From Cepaea nemoralis (lineage: Eukaryota > Mollusca > Gastropoda > Stylommatophora > Helicidae), in the NCBI GenBank assembly GCA_014155875.1, contig JACEFZ010005124.1:67001-131000 (forward strand): DNA of 64,000 bases. Reading direction: 5' to 3'. Of this stretch, positions 11,062 to 23,045 are shown one piece after another. Positions within the stretch are counted from its first letter, which is position 1, and every line of letters begins with the position of its first letter. The position numbers were made by a program, and so were the translations under genes. Under the pieces are notes generated by a model that worked only from the letters and a program-made list of their open reading frames with translations, was not told where the DNA came from and made no database searches.

Positions 11062-12105
11062 GACTGACTGACTGACTAACTAACTAACTGACTGACTGAC
11101 TGCCTGACTGACTGACTGACTAACTAACTAACTAACTAACTAACTAAATAAATAAATAACCAACTGGCTAACTAAGTAACTAAGTACCTAGCTAACTGAC
11201 TGACTAACTAACTAACTGACTGACTAACTAACTAACTGACTAACTAACTAACTAACTGACTGACTGACTGACTAACTAACTAACTGACTGACTGACTGAC
11301 TGACTGACTGACTAACTAACTAACTAACTAACTAAATAAATAACCAACTGACTAACTGGCTAACTAAGTAACTAAGTACCTAGCTAACTGACTGACTAAC
11401 TAACTAACTGACTAACTAACTAACTAACTGACTAACTAACTAACTAACTAACTAACTGACTGACTGACTGACTGACTGACTGACTAACTAACTAACTGAC
11501 TGACTGACTGACTGACTAACTAACTAACTAACTGACTGACTAACTAACTAACTAACTAACTAACTGACTGACTGACTGACTGAATGACTGACTGACTAAC
11601 TAACAGACTGACTGACTGACTGACTGACTGACTGACTAACTAACTAACTGACTGACTGACTAACTAACTAACTAACTAACTAACTGACTGACTGACTAAC
11701 TAACTGACTGACTGACTGACTGACTGACTAACTAACTAACTAACTAACTAACTGACTGACTGACTGACTGACTGACTGACTGACTGACTAACTAACTAAC
11801 TAACTGACTGACTGACTAACTAACTAACTAACTACTGACTGACTGACTGACTGACTGACTAACTAACTGACTGACTGACTGACTAACTAACTAACTAACT
11901 AACTGACTGACTGACTGACTAACTAACTGACTGACTAACTGACTGACTGACTAACTAACTAACTAACTAACTAACTGACTGACTGACTGACTGACTAACT
12001 AACTAACTGACTGACTGACTGACTGACTGACTAACTAACTAACTAATTAACTAACTAACTGACTGACTGACTGACTAACTAACTAACTGACTGACTGACT
12101 GACTG

Positions 12106-12136
<31 letters not shown>

Positions 12137-12173
12137 GACTGACTGACTGACTGACTGACTAACTAACTGACTG

Positions 12174-12220
<47 letters not shown>

Positions 12221-12636
12221 GACTGACTGACTGACTGACTGACTGAATGACTGACTGAATGACTAACTAACTAACTGACTGACTGACTGACTAACTAACT
12301 AACTGACTAACTAACTAACTGACTGACTGACTAACTGACTAACTAACTAACTGACTGACTGACTGACTGACTGACTGACTAACTAACTGACTGACTGACT
12401 AACTAACTAACTAACTAACTGACTGACTGACTACTAACTAACTGACTGACTGACTGACTAACTAACTAACTAACTAACTGACTGACTAACTAACTAACTA
12501 ACTAACTGACTGACTGACTGACTGACTGACTGACTGACTAACTGACTGACTGACTGACTAACTGACTGACTGACTGACTGACTGACTAACTAACTAACTA
12601 ACTGACTGACTGACTGACTGACTGACTGACTGACTG

Positions 12637-12671
<35 letters not shown>

Positions 12672-13462
12672 GACTGACTGACTAACTAACTAACTAACTA
12701 ACTGACTGACTGACTGACTGACTAACTAACTAACTGACTGACTGACTGACTACCTGACTGACTGACTGACTGACTGACTGACTGACTGACTAACTAACTA
12801 ACTAACTGACTAACTAACTGACTGACTAACTAACTAACTAACTAACTAACTAACCAACTAACTATCTAACTAACTAACTAACCAACTAACTATCTAACTA
12901 ACTGACTGACTAACTAACTGACTGACTAACTGACTAAATGACTAACTAAATGAGTAACTAACTAGCTAGCTCGCTGAATGACTGACTAACTAACTGACTA
13001 ACTAACTAACTAATAACAGACCAACTAACTAACTAACTAACTAACCAACTAACTAACTAACTGACTGACTAACTAACTGACTGACTAACTAACTAAATGA
13101 CTAACTAAATGACTAACTAACTAGCTAGCTCGCTAACTGACTGAATGACTGACTAACTAACTGACTAACTAACTAACTAATAACTGACCAACTAACTAAC
13201 TAACTGACTGACTAACTAACTGACTGACTAACTGACTAAATGACTAACTAAATGACTAACTAACTAGCTAGCTCGCTAACTGACTGAATGACTGACTAAC
13301 TAACTGACTAACTAACTAACTAATAACTGACCAACTAACTAACTAACTAACTAAATAACCAACTGACTGACTGACTAACTGGCTAACTAAATATCTAAGT
13401 ACCTAACTAACTGACTGACAAACTGTCTGACTGACTAAATAACTAACTGACTGACTAAGCTG
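9890..13462. repeat. 3.6-kb (AACT/GACT)n satellite array
   Basis: Almost pure mixture of aact and gact tetramers with rare aaat, agct and tgcc variants. Longer modules recur: a block with 'aaataaccaactgactgac', 'aactggctaactaagtaac' and 'aagtacctagctaac' at ~10305, ~10905, ~11150 and ~11335, and a block with 'actagctagctcgctaactg' at ~12960, ~13120 and ~13260. This indicates segmental duplication within the array. It sits inside the ZCCHC24-like intron. Confidence 0.98.
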
Positions 13463-14768
13463 AGTTGAGTTTTGTTGAGCTAAAAACTGACATCACTGCA
13501 CTCAGGACATTCTTATAATCGCTCCGTCCCCTCGTTCAACTGCCAGCGAAGAGTCACACTACTAATCTTTCCCACCTCTATCTGATTGAAAGTTCTCCTG
13601 GTCTTCCCCCTCAGGCATTATATTCTACCAAAACCCGTGCCAATCCCCCGCAGTCTCATCCTTTCCACATATGGGTTCTCAGTCTGTTCCCTGACCTTCT
13701 CCACCTGTTCCCATAGGCGCACGACCACCCCTACCCCCTTTGTCCATAAGTAATCTACCACCTAGAGGTGCATTCTCTGCAAGCCTATCAGCCTGTTCAT
13801 TTCCCTCGCACTCTCGCATGGCAGGGCAAAAATCCATACAATTCTCACAATCTGTGACCTCTGAAGCGAGGTGAGCCATTCCACATGAAACATTCCCTTC
13901 TCCACCTTATAAAGCATACTCCTTGAGTCCGTCATGAAGACAATGTATGTGGCGGTGATCTCCTCTAACCAAAGGAATGCCGCTGTGACTGCTTTCACTT
14001 CCATTCTCATGCTGGAGATCGTAGTCTCATATGCCAGACTCTCCTTTTTTAAGAATCGTCCATTAGCCTTCGCAATGAAACCCCAACCAGTCCGTCTGTG
14101 TCTCACAACTGACCCATCAGTATAGATCACTATGTCACCGTGATGTGTGTTACTCTGGATCAGGTGTTGCACCTCAAACTCAGTTGCCCATTCTCTGCAC
14201 TCACGAACCAGTGTCACTATTACATTGTGCCAGTCTGTCCTGTCTTCCGGTACTTCAGCTTAATCTTTTTCACATTGATGATCTCTAGATCACACACCTG
14301 ACGTAAAGATATTTCTGCCTGTGCCATCCAGGACCTGCCTCGTCTTAGTCTATGACCCTTGACTATATCCATGGCTTCATGCAGGGGGTGATCCCTATCT
14401 GGAGAATCTTTCAGGTACCATTTGGCTTGAAGGACCCGATGCCTATTCGCCATTGTTGGTAGCGCCAGGATATGCCTCATGCAGATAATTTGTGTGTCCT
14501 CTGTGCACCCCAGGATCACCTGCATGGCTCCATTCTGTATACGCTCCAACCTTTCAAGCTGGCTCTTCCATACTGTCAGCAGCCGCAAACCACATTCAAT
14601 GACAGAAATTATTATCTGCTGAAAGAGCCTGTACAACATCCTCTGATCTACCCCGGTTGCTGCCATAGCCCTCAATGCATTAAGTCCCCTACCAGCCTTC
14701 ACAACCACATCCTCCACATGATCCTTAAAAGACTAACACCTGTCAAAGGTGATGCCCAATTTACTCTC
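13463..14768 (-). pseudogene. 5'-truncated RNase-H-bearing LINE
   Basis: Minus-strand blocks: a reverse-transcriptase tail in 14220-14717 (GLNALRAMAATGVDQRMLYR, ECGLRLLTVWKSQLERLERI, MRHILALPTMANRHRVLQAK). A ribonuclease H domain follows at 13762-14217: IVIYTDGSV with Asp, SMRMEVKAV with Glu, FMTDSRSML with Asp. Then comes the GNEQADRLAENAPLGGRLL tail near 13760-13790. The order RT then RNase H fits the I/Nimb-type group of non-LTR retrotransposons. Frames are broken between blocks and no endonuclease is present. Both flanks are tetranucleotide array, so it inserted into the array. Confidence 0.85.
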
Positions 14769-14785
14769 TGACTGACTGACAGACA

Positions 14786-14817
<32 letters not shown>

Positions 14818-14838
14818 TATTATCTAACTAACTAACTG
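14769..14838. repeat. Severed edge of the tetranucleotide array
   Basis: ctgactgactgacagacaga through ctaactaactaactg, the same repeat as 9890-13462, now on the other side of the inserted LINE. Confidence 0.9.
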
Positions 14839-15001
14839 AAGCAACAACTGATGAACATTTGCAGGTATCACTAACTACATGGCAAGAGGCCAAAAGGCGG
14901 GGACCAAATCAGCAGATAGGTACCCACAACAGCAACGACAACATCGAGGAAAGAAAGGAAGACATGATATCTGGAGAGAGTGAATGCCCATGTTCACTTA
15001 C

Positions 15002-15529
15002 CGAGTTCACGCTGCTGTAGCCATGCCTGGGGTTTGACCATGGTTCGGCAAACACGCTGTGGTTGGACAATCCGTTGGTTTTGATGAGATTATTCACGTT
15101 CACCATGCTGGTGAGTGGCGATTGGACATTTCTTCCGCTCATCGCGTGCAGTGATTGGATGTTACCATTCACAAAGTTTCCATTGGCCAAAGATTGGAAA
15201 TTTCCATTGGTTAGACTGCCATTAGTGAGGGAATGAATGTTCCCATTGGTCAAGGAATGCAGACTTCCGTTTGCGTAATTGCCGCTGCAAGAAGACAAAA
15301 CTTGAGATCCGGATCCGCCTTTAGAACTAAGATTAGACTGCTGGTAATGATTTTTAGGGTGATCGGCCAACCACATATCATTTGTGTTACCAGTGCTGGT
15401 GTCATTGTTAGTGTATATGTTAGAACCGATATGTCCTGACTGTTGGTGCAGCGGCTGGTCGGCGAGTGTCAGGTACATCCAGTTTAGGAACTGGTTTTGC
15501 TGGTATAGTGTATCCACTGGTGACGTCAT
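15002..15529 (-). CDS. ZCCHC24-like, first coding exon
   Basis: A 176-codon exon, phase 0 at its donor. It starts MTSPVDTLYQQNQFLNWMYL; the 'LNW.YL.L.D' block matches the vertebrate ZCCHC24 N-terminus. The rest is Asn/Ser/Gly-rich with internal near-repeats (NGSLHSLTNGNIHSLTNG, NGNFQSLANGNF), so it is probably disordered. The reading frame runs on past the splice site, but GTAAGT follows ...YSSVNS, a consensus donor, and the next exon joins in frame. The ATG is the first after a strong acceptor (CCACTGTAG, exon start 15555), leaving about 26 nt of 5' UTR in this exon. Any upstream non-coding exon and the promoter were not identified. Likely an RNA-binding protein by its zinc knuckle; cellular role unknown. 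Confidence 0.9.
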
Positions 15530-15554
15530 TATCTCTGTTTGTTATTCTTCTTCT

Positions 15555-15557
15555 TCT
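15555..15557 (-). other. Probable splice acceptor in the 5' UTR
   Basis: On minus, CATTATTTTCTTCCCACTGTAG precedes AAGAAGAAGAATAAC and then the ATG at 15529. The pyrimidine tract plus TAG suggests the coding exon is preceded by a spliced non-coding exon. Confidence 0.5.
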
Positions 15558-15763
15558 ACAGTGGGAAGAAAATAATGCCCTTAATCCTCATGCTAAAGCG
15601 GACACGAGCTGTTGAAGCCTCATTGTGCTGACAGAAATTTCCACTGAAATAAATATGCACAAGAAGTGTCAACTACACAATCACAAAATAAACAACAAAT
15701 GACGGTAAGACAATCAAGTTTGAAAACTAGCAACTGTTTAATTTAAGTCAATATTGTAGTCGA

Positions 15764-15837
<74 letters not shown>

Positions 15838-15846
15838 GTGTGTGTA
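15764..15846. repeat. (GT)n microsatellite
   Basis: About 80 bp of gt with a gcgcgcg interruption. Confidence 0.95.
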
Positions 15847-16015
15847 TAGATATATATAACAATTTTTAACTCTCTGAGTTATATTTTTTTACACCGAATA
15901 TCAATGACCCTTGAATGAGATATTCCGACATGAACCTGTGGTGGATTTATGAATACAATGAGGCGCTGCCAACTAGCATGAGAGAGAGAGAGTTCATCCT
16001 TCTCTTCTTCTTTTT

Positions 16016-16147
16016 ATTCCTTGGAGTCAACCTACATCTGCAGTTTTATTACTTGGAGTCAGCCTAAATCTGCAGTTTTGTTACTTGGAGTCAGCCTAAA
16101 TCTGCAGCTTTAATACTTGGAGTCAGCCTAAATCTGCAGTTTTGTTC
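16016..16147. repeat. 32-bp tandem repeat, 4 copies
   Basis: Unit tacttggagtcagcctaaat + ctgcagttttgt (32 bp); the first copy has caacctacat variants. 16148-16530 is unassigned, with an LTR-like appearance only (see rejected items). Confidence 0.9.
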
Positions 16148-16534
16148 CCAGCCAACTCCTGTGAAGCTGTCAACCAGCGCTGCTCTATCTCGACTGAGCA
16201 CAGTTGTGTGTGATTCTGTTTGTTACAGCGCTGTGCTGTGTGCTCTGTAACGTGTGCTGCTTGCCCGCACGTGCACATTGCTGTCGGACCCATTTTGTGC
16301 TTTGTCTGCATGTGGCTATTGAGTCTGTTGTGGTTTGTTTTGTGATTAAAGATAGTGACTTGCTCTGCCTTATTCGATAGATAAAACTGACCCTGTGGTG
16401 AACAAGTGATTTTTCTCAGTGGGAAGAGAATATGTAAGGAAAACGAAAGTCTAATGTTGTACCCCAGGACCTTCTATGACCAGTTTATCAGATCTGTCAT
16501 TTCCTATTCTACCGTACTGGAATGGGATCCGCCG

Positions 16535-17632
16535 CACGATAGTTCTTTGTTGCTGACAAGCTCTGGACATTACATCCCCAGTTCTGTGTTGCTGAAAAGC
16601 TCTGGATATTATATCAAGTAGTTCTGTGTTGTTGACAAGCTCTGGACATTACATCAAGTAGTTATGTGATGTTGACAAGCTCTGGACATTACATCCCATA
16701 GTTCTGTGTTGTTGACAAGCTCTGGACATTACATCAAGTAGTTTCTGTGTTGTTGACAATCTCTGGACATTACATCAAGTAGTTATGTGATGTTGACAAG
16801 CTCAGGACATTACATCAAGTAGTTCTGTGTTGTTGACAATCTCTGGACATTACATCAAGTAGTTCTGTGTTGTTGACAAGCTCTGGACATTACATCAAGT
16901 AGTTATGTGATGTTGACAAGCTCTGGACATTACATCAAGTAGTTCTGTGTTGTTGACAATCTCTGGACATTACATCAAGTAGTTATGTGTTGTTGACAAG
17001 CTCTGGACATTACATCAAGTAGTTCTGTGTTGTTGACAATATCTGGACATTACATCAAGTAGTTATGTGTTGTTGACAAGCCCTGGACATTACATCAAGT
17101 AGTTCTGTGTTGTTGACAAGCTCTGGACATTACATCAAGTAGTTCTGTGTTGTTGACAAGCCCTGGACATTACATCAAGTAGTTATGTGATGTTGACAAG
17201 CTCTGGACATTACATCAAGTAGTTATGTGATGTTGACAAGCCCTGGACATTACATCAAGTAGTTATGTGATGTTGACAAGCCCTGGACATTACATCCTAT
17301 AGTTCTGTGTTGTTGACAAGCCCTGGACATTACATCAAGTAGTTATGTGATGTTGACAAGCCCTGGACATTACATCAAGTAGTTATGTGATGTTGACAAG
17401 AGCTGGACATTACATCAAGTAGTTATGTGATGTTGACAAGCTCTGGACATTACTTCAAGTAGTTCTGTGTTGTTGACAATCTCTGGACATTGCATCAAGT
17501 AGTTATGTGATGTTGACAAGCTCTGGACATTACATGCCGTAGTTCTGTGTTGTTGACAAGCTCTGCACATTGCATCAAGTAGTTCTGTGTTGTTGACAAG
17601 CTCTGGACATTACATGCCGTAGTTCTGGGTTC
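16535..17632. repeat. 40-bp minisatellite, ~27 copies
   Basis: Unit agttctgtgttgttgacaag + ctctggacattacatcaagt (40 bp). Two main variants (tctgtgttgtt and tatgtgatgtt) alternate irregularly. Intergenic. Confidence 0.97.
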
Positions 17633-17639
17633 TTGCTGG

Positions 17640-17880
17640 AGTTGAGTACTTGGACAACAGACAGTGTTTCAGCTAGTATTGCCACTGGATACATCCTGCC
17701 TTTGGGTTCGAATCCACGGACGGATGATTTAAACTGACCTCGCCTCCCAGGTGGACTTAATCTAGAGTTGGTACCAGGAAATAACTTGGGAAGTAAAGGT
17801 TGCCGATGTGAAACTGACCACATCAGTCATCAACTGCTGACCTATTGAACAATAGCACCATATACCCCGGGCCCCTCATT
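17640..17880 (+). mobile_element. SINE family D copy
   Basis: Box-B-like ttgggttcgaatccacggac is followed by 'aaactgacct', 'caggtggactta', 'ccaggaaataacttgggaag' and the 'gaccacatcagtcatcaac' region. Relatives are at 28020-28455, 30290-30550, 32465-32720, 36390-36545 and 37800-37960. Confidence 0.7.
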
Positions 17881-17925
17881 ATGTGAAAAGTCGCCCTTGA
17901 CTTGTTCTGAAAATGTATTGCCTTC

Positions 17926-18612
17926 TACGAGGGTAAGTTAATAAGTAAGACACAAATAGCTGTAGAAAAATAACTAAATATGATAACAACTTGAAACCAG
18001 TTTATTTTTATATATACATTAGTCCCTTTATTTCTCAACACAATTTCCACCAACATTGATGCACTTATACCATCGTTTTATCAGTCCTCACAAACCGGTT
18101 GTATAGAACAGCGTGCTCTAATTTCTAAACCACGTTTTCACTTCACATTCAGCTTCGGCGTCATTCGCGAAATGTCTCTTACCAAGGTGGGTTGTCAGTG
18201 TTTATGCTGACAAATGTTTATCCTGTAAAGCGGTGAATAGTTGGGTAGAAAAAGTTACGAGGGCAAGTCAATAAGTAAGCCACACAGTTCTGTGGGATAG
18301 CCTGTAAATGAAAACAAAGCACGCAGTTCTATGCAGGTTTGGGAGGACTGATAAAACGATGGGATAAGTGCATCAATGTTGGTGGAAATTATGGTTGAGA
18401 AATAAAGGAACAATGTATGCATAAAAATAAACTGGGTTCAAGTTGTTATCATATTTAGTTATTTTTCTACAGCCAATTTTAGTTATTTTTCTACAGCGTT
18501 GAGTTTTGTAGAGTTGAGTTGTGTAGAGTTGGGTTGTGTAGAGTTGGGATGTGTAGAGTTGAGTTGTGTAGAGTTGAGTTGTGTACAACTTTCTTATTAA
18601 CTTACCCTCGTA
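17926..18612. mobile_element. Mariner-like inverted element
   Basis: Terminal inverted repeats tacgagggtaagttaataag (17926) and its complement ending at 18612, flanked by TA; a third copy of the terminus lies at 18256. 17965-18100 is inverted against 18330-18478. The plus frame at 18354-18389 reads KRWDKCINVGGN, the end of a mariner transposase, and the left arm encodes the same motif on minus. This is a head-to-head duplication of mariner 3' ends; no complete transposase remains. Confidence 0.7.
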
Positions 18613-19045
18613 TGTCACAAGGTTGCAGATGAGGACGGAGCACAACCCAACTCAGCACAACTCAATTCTACACAACCCAACTCAGCAAAACTGAACTAAG
18701 CACATCTCACCTCAGTACAACTCAACTCTACACAACTCAACTCTACACAACCCAACTCTACACAACCCAACTCTACACAACCCAACTCTACACAACCCAA
18801 CTCTACACAACTCAACTCTACACAACTCAACGCTACACAACCCAACTCTACACAACCCAACTCTACACAACCCAACTAAGCACAATTCAACTCAGCACAA
18901 CCCAACTCTTCTACACAATCAACTCTACACAACCCAATTCTACACAACTCAACTAAGCACAACTCAACTCTATACAACGCAACACTACACAACTCAACTC
19001 TACACAATCCAACTCAGAACAGCTCAACTCTACACAGCCCAATTG
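18499..19045. repeat. 15-bp minisatellite in two opposed blocks
   Basis: 18499-18590 is gttgtgtagagttga repeated. 18640-19045 is the complement type, cacaactcaactcta / cacaacccaactcta, about 27 copies. The blocks sit on either side of the right mariner terminus. Confidence 0.92.
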
Positions 19046-19215
19046 TCACGAGGTTTCCATTTTCAACTAAATTGCTCTGTCTTCACAATCATAGTTGCTG
19101 CAGTATTTTCCAGCAGTTCTATGCTAATAGTTCCACTGGATTTGTCTCGATATTTTACATATTCACCAGCCTCTCCATTTAATGTGGCATTCGGTGCTAA
19201 CACAATTGTATACAT

Positions 19216-19220
<5 letters not shown>

Positions 19221-19249
<29 letters not shown>

Positions 19250-19250
19250 G
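19221..19250. repeat. (CAA)n microsatellite
   Basis: aacaacaacaac run of about 30 bp. Confidence 0.95.
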
Positions 19251-19464
19251 TCCTGTAGCAGGAAATTACTATGGGTATGTGGAGAGTTACGACCATCATA
19301 TTTGTATTCTTGGACGTACCAAGGAATAGGTGGCCAGCCTTTCTCTTCCATAGCCAACGATGTCTGCAGACATCGAAATCTCGTCCGACCGAGATCACGC
19401 CATTGTCAGCGTGACTTCATAACCATTACATCGACGATTTTGCTGGCATACAGTTGCTCACCAA

Positions 19465-19690
19465 ATGATGCCACTAAGTTTCCTTACTAGGGCTAGTTTT
19501 CTTTTATTGACATCGTATTTCCAAGTCATTCTGACATCAAATCTTGTCTCGTTGAAATCATCGTCATCGTGCGCCATGCTGATAAGCGTCTGCGGTAATG
19601 TTTCGCATCCTTCACAATCACCAGAGTCGTGGATCAGCTCTGTGTTCTTGTCTCGACCATGACATGTGACCATGTGTGTTATTCTTGGAT
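19465..19690 (-). pseudogene. LINE 3' fragment
   Basis: On minus the frame contains DKNTELIHDSGDCEGCETL, the end of the LINE family seen at 3535-4125, followed by a gatgacgatga tail. Confidence 0.65.
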
Positions 19691-19699
19691 GTACAAGAG

Positions 19700-20427
19700 A
19701 TACAGCATGCAGGGTGATGCGCTGTGGAGGCGGAAGTACAGGCGTGGACCTTCGAGAATTCGTTAGAGGGTGATGCTGTCATTTACACAGATGGGTCGGT
19801 CGTTCGACGAGTGAGAAGTTCATGGGCTTTTACGGCTCAGGACAGAGGGAGAATTGTGAAGGAAGATTCTGGTGCTTTTGCTTTGACCACATGTAGCCTG
19901 ACTATGGAAGTCATGGCAGTAAGTAAAGCAATAACATAGCTCGAGACACAGACATTCACTAGGGCGTGTTTCCTTAGCGACTCAATGAGCATTTCAAGAA
20001 GATATAGGACGGGTGGATCCGAATAGAGTTGTTGCTGTCTCTGGAGCGATCTTGGCTGGCAAAGATTAGTTTCATTTTCGTGCCTGGGCATGCGGGAGTA
20101 CAAGGGATTGAGCGGGCTGACAAGCTCGCAGGTGAGGCTACTGTGGAAGGCGGACGCGTCATGGACAGACCAGGCTGACATTCTGAATGCTCTACGAGAA
20201 GTAAGCCGTTCGCAAGAATCAAATGATGACTGCCATGGTCAGAATGCGAGAACAGGAAATTAAAAGAGGTGTGGCAAAACAAGAACACTACGCAGGAAGC
20301 CAAAGAAGATTAATAAACCAACACAGACATTGTGTCGTTTACCGCTGCACGCTGCGGGATTTACTGAGGAAGGGATCCGAAGACTTATGGACTGAATGGT
20401 TCGATGTGCAGTGAGGATGATCTGTCG

Positions 20428-20466
<39 letters not shown>

Positions 20467-20509
20467 GACTGACTACTGACTGACTGATTGACTAACTAAC
20501 TAACTAACT

Positions 20510-20552
<43 letters not shown>
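19700..20552 (+). pseudogene. RNase-H LINE fragment with (AACT)n tail
   Basis: 19765-19935 reads GDAVIYTDGSV, then SLTMEVMAVSKAIT and a stop, with CFLSDSMSI downstream: the D-E-D pattern of ribonuclease H, broken by a stop codon. 20230-20430 continues as the LINE C-terminus (IKRGVAKQEHYAGSQRRL in a nearby frame) and the 3' UTR 'gaatggttcgatgtgcagtg'. It runs straight into (aact)n at 20432-20552, which shows that the element's own 3' tail is the tetranucleotide. Confidence 0.82.
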
Positions 20553-20556
<4 letters not shown>

Positions 20557-20689
20557 TTCATTTGACCAAGCCACTAGACATTTTGAAATACCAATCCCTA
20601 ATTAAAGTTATTAGTCCCTAACTGAAGCACTTCAGTTAATTACTCTGCTGGCAGTCGTCACGCTTGATGTTAATTCTCTTCAGATCTGT

Positions 20690-21230
20690 TCAATAAGTCC
20701 GCTTGCAAGGTAACGCTGAACCGTTAGTAATAAACTGCAAACTATCATCAACTGGTGCCTGTACAGAATCATCATCATTCAGTAGCATGTCCTTTGCAGA
20801 ACCTCGCTGCCATAACAACCTTCCGGAAAACCTCTCGGTCATAAGCAAGATGTCCCGCGTCTGATACACCCATCTGGAGATCATCCGCCACATCCTGCAC
20901 CCATCTTCTCTTTGGCCTTTCTCTTCCTCTCTTCCCAGGCATATATCCTTCCAATATTGTACAGAATGGAAGGAATAAAATATTATGACAGAATCACTAA
21001 TGTGGGGCTGAGGTAGAGAATTGGCTATCAAGAACGATGATGACAATTCATTTCATCCAGTGGGATTGACAGTTTAGAACCATGAGTTCTGGGATGGCTG
21101 ATAAGACCTATTTTGGTTCGAAAAGTTCTTTGACAACGTGGGCAAAGAATGCATGACTTTCCAGAAGGAGGATCTCCTGCGGTGGTTTTGTTTTGTTTGG
21201 CCTTTTTGTTTTTCACAGCTCTTGCAGTCC
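20690..21230 (-). pseudogene. LINE fragment with C2H2-like C-terminal motif
   Basis: Minus frame at 21028-21216 reads CPRCQRTFRTKIGLISHPRT, the C2H2 motif often found at the end of some LINE polyproteins. 20690-20990 is a second LINE 3' end (GREEEKGQREDGCRMWRMIS) homologous to 40600-40790. The two pieces may come from different insertions. Confidence 0.7.
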
Positions 21231-21339
21231 TGTTTGCTTCACAAGTGACTGCACCCGTGTGTAATTATGTACGCCACGAATTTCGGTTTTTGGCAGTAGT
21301 CTCCAAAGTGTCGTGATGAATTCCAAAAGCTTTTAGTGA

Positions 21340-21570
21340 GATCTTCAGAGAACTAGACAGATTACAGCGAATCAAGAGGTGAGGAAAAGGCGCTGTCGCT
21401 GAATAGGACATACACGGAGAAAACCTGTTAATAGTTTAACTAGAGAGTCCTTTGTCTGGAACCCACAGAACAAACAAAATACAAGGAGAGGCCTACAATA
21501 TACGGAGAGGACAATTATAAACGTGGATGAATAATATGGGAATGATCTTATGATCTTAGGGGGGGGGGGG

Positions 21571-21669
<99 letters not shown>

Positions 21670-21745
21670 TGCAGAAAATGGCAAAAGATAAGGCGGACTG
21701 ACGTGAGTTGGTTTTGAACATATACTTCAATGGAGGATAAAGGGA
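21340..21745 (+). pseudogene. LINE 3' fragment split by (G)n(AG)n
   Basis: Homologous to 42940-43395: 'gaggaaaaggcgctgtcgctg', 'ggaacccacagaacaaac' and 'gatgaataatatgggaa'. A g-run and about 100 bp of (ag)n at 21560-21666 interrupt it. Confidence 0.65.
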
Positions 21746-22449
21746 AGAAGAAGAAGAAAAATCGTAGTTTGACGTTAATTCTCTTTAGAACTTTTAAATG
21801 AGTCTGCTATCAATCGTAACACTTGACGTTAATTCTCTTCAGACCTGTTTATTTTATCTTAAAACAGTACAGCTTGGCGCTAAAAATAGCAATCTTTTGA
21901 ATTTTCTCTCTATCGTAAGCCAAATGTCCTGCTTATGTGTTTGTCAGGTGTGGGTTCCATCACATCTTGAATCTCCACCTCCTCGGTACACTTCTCCCCA
22001 TAATGATCGGTATGTATTTTTTTTAACTACTGGCACCATGCCGTCTTGACAGACAACAGTTTTTTACATTGCGCTAAAAAAGGCATAATAACCTGCCCAT
22101 AGCATAAAACCTGGGCTGAATTGTAGAGATCCTGTGATGCCCATGCATCATGATCCCTCTCTTGGCTTGATAGTTTACTTCAGAGAAACAGTAACATGTT
22201 TTTACACTCCCAAAATAATTCATTTTCCTCAGTTTTGTATTTGTCTTAATTACCAATCATCTTTTGGCCCGTATGTTACTGAGATCATTCAGGAAAGCAA
22301 AAGAATTTTAACACTAATAGACTGTTCATGGCGTATGAGGCGACTAAGGGACTGGCTAGGATACCCCGTAGACAACTTAAGCTGCACAATCCAACAAATC
22401 ATCCATAAGTCTAAAAGTAAGGAAAACAAGATAAGTCAGCTAACCAAGA

Positions 22450-23045
22450 GAGAAACGTCTCTCCTAAAAGAGGTATAGCGAGATGTGTAGAAAAGGCTCG
22501 TCTAGAAGAGTTATAACCAGATGTGGAGAAAGGTCTCTTCTAGAAGAGGTATGGCGTCATGTGGAGGAAGGTTTCTTCTAGAAGATATATTGCGAGATGT
22601 GGAGACAGGTCTTTCCTAGAAGAGATATGGCGCTATGTAAAGGAAGATCTCTTCTAGAAGAGGTATAGCGAGATGTGAATAAATGTCTCTTCTAGAAAAG
22701 GTATAGCGCGATGTGGAGGAAGGTCTCTTCTGGAAGAGGTATGGTGCTTTGTAGAGAAAAAGTTCTTCTAGAAGAGGTATGGCGCAATGTGGAGAAAGGT
22801 CTCTTTTGGAAGAGGTATGGCGCCATGTGGAGAAAGATCTAAACTAGAAGAGGTATAGTGCGATGTGGAGAAAGGTCTCATTTAGAAGAGGTATGGTGCG
22901 ATGTTGAGAAAGGTCTCTTCTAGAAGAGGTATAGAGTGATGTGGAGAAAGGTCTATTTTTGTAGTGGTCTGGCTCTTATATAAAAGGTCTGACGCCATGT
23001 GGAGAAATGTCTCTTCTAGAAGAGGTATACCGCCATGTGGAGAAA
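22450..23045. repeat. 38-bp degenerate minisatellite, ~16 copies
   Basis: Unit ctcttctagaagaggtatag + cgcgatgtggagaaaggt (38 bp). Each unit holds the self-complementary cttctagaag. 23080-23245 looks like a further LINE tail. Stray units also occur near 41200 and 46450. Confidence 0.88.

Noticed and set aside
13762..14717. Host ribonuclease H / polymerase gene
   Set aside because: Domain order and broken frames are those of a LINE.
16148..16420. Solo LTR ('gattaaagatagtgacttg...tggtgaac')
   Set aside because: No second copy, no inverted TG/CA ends and no target duplication could be shown.
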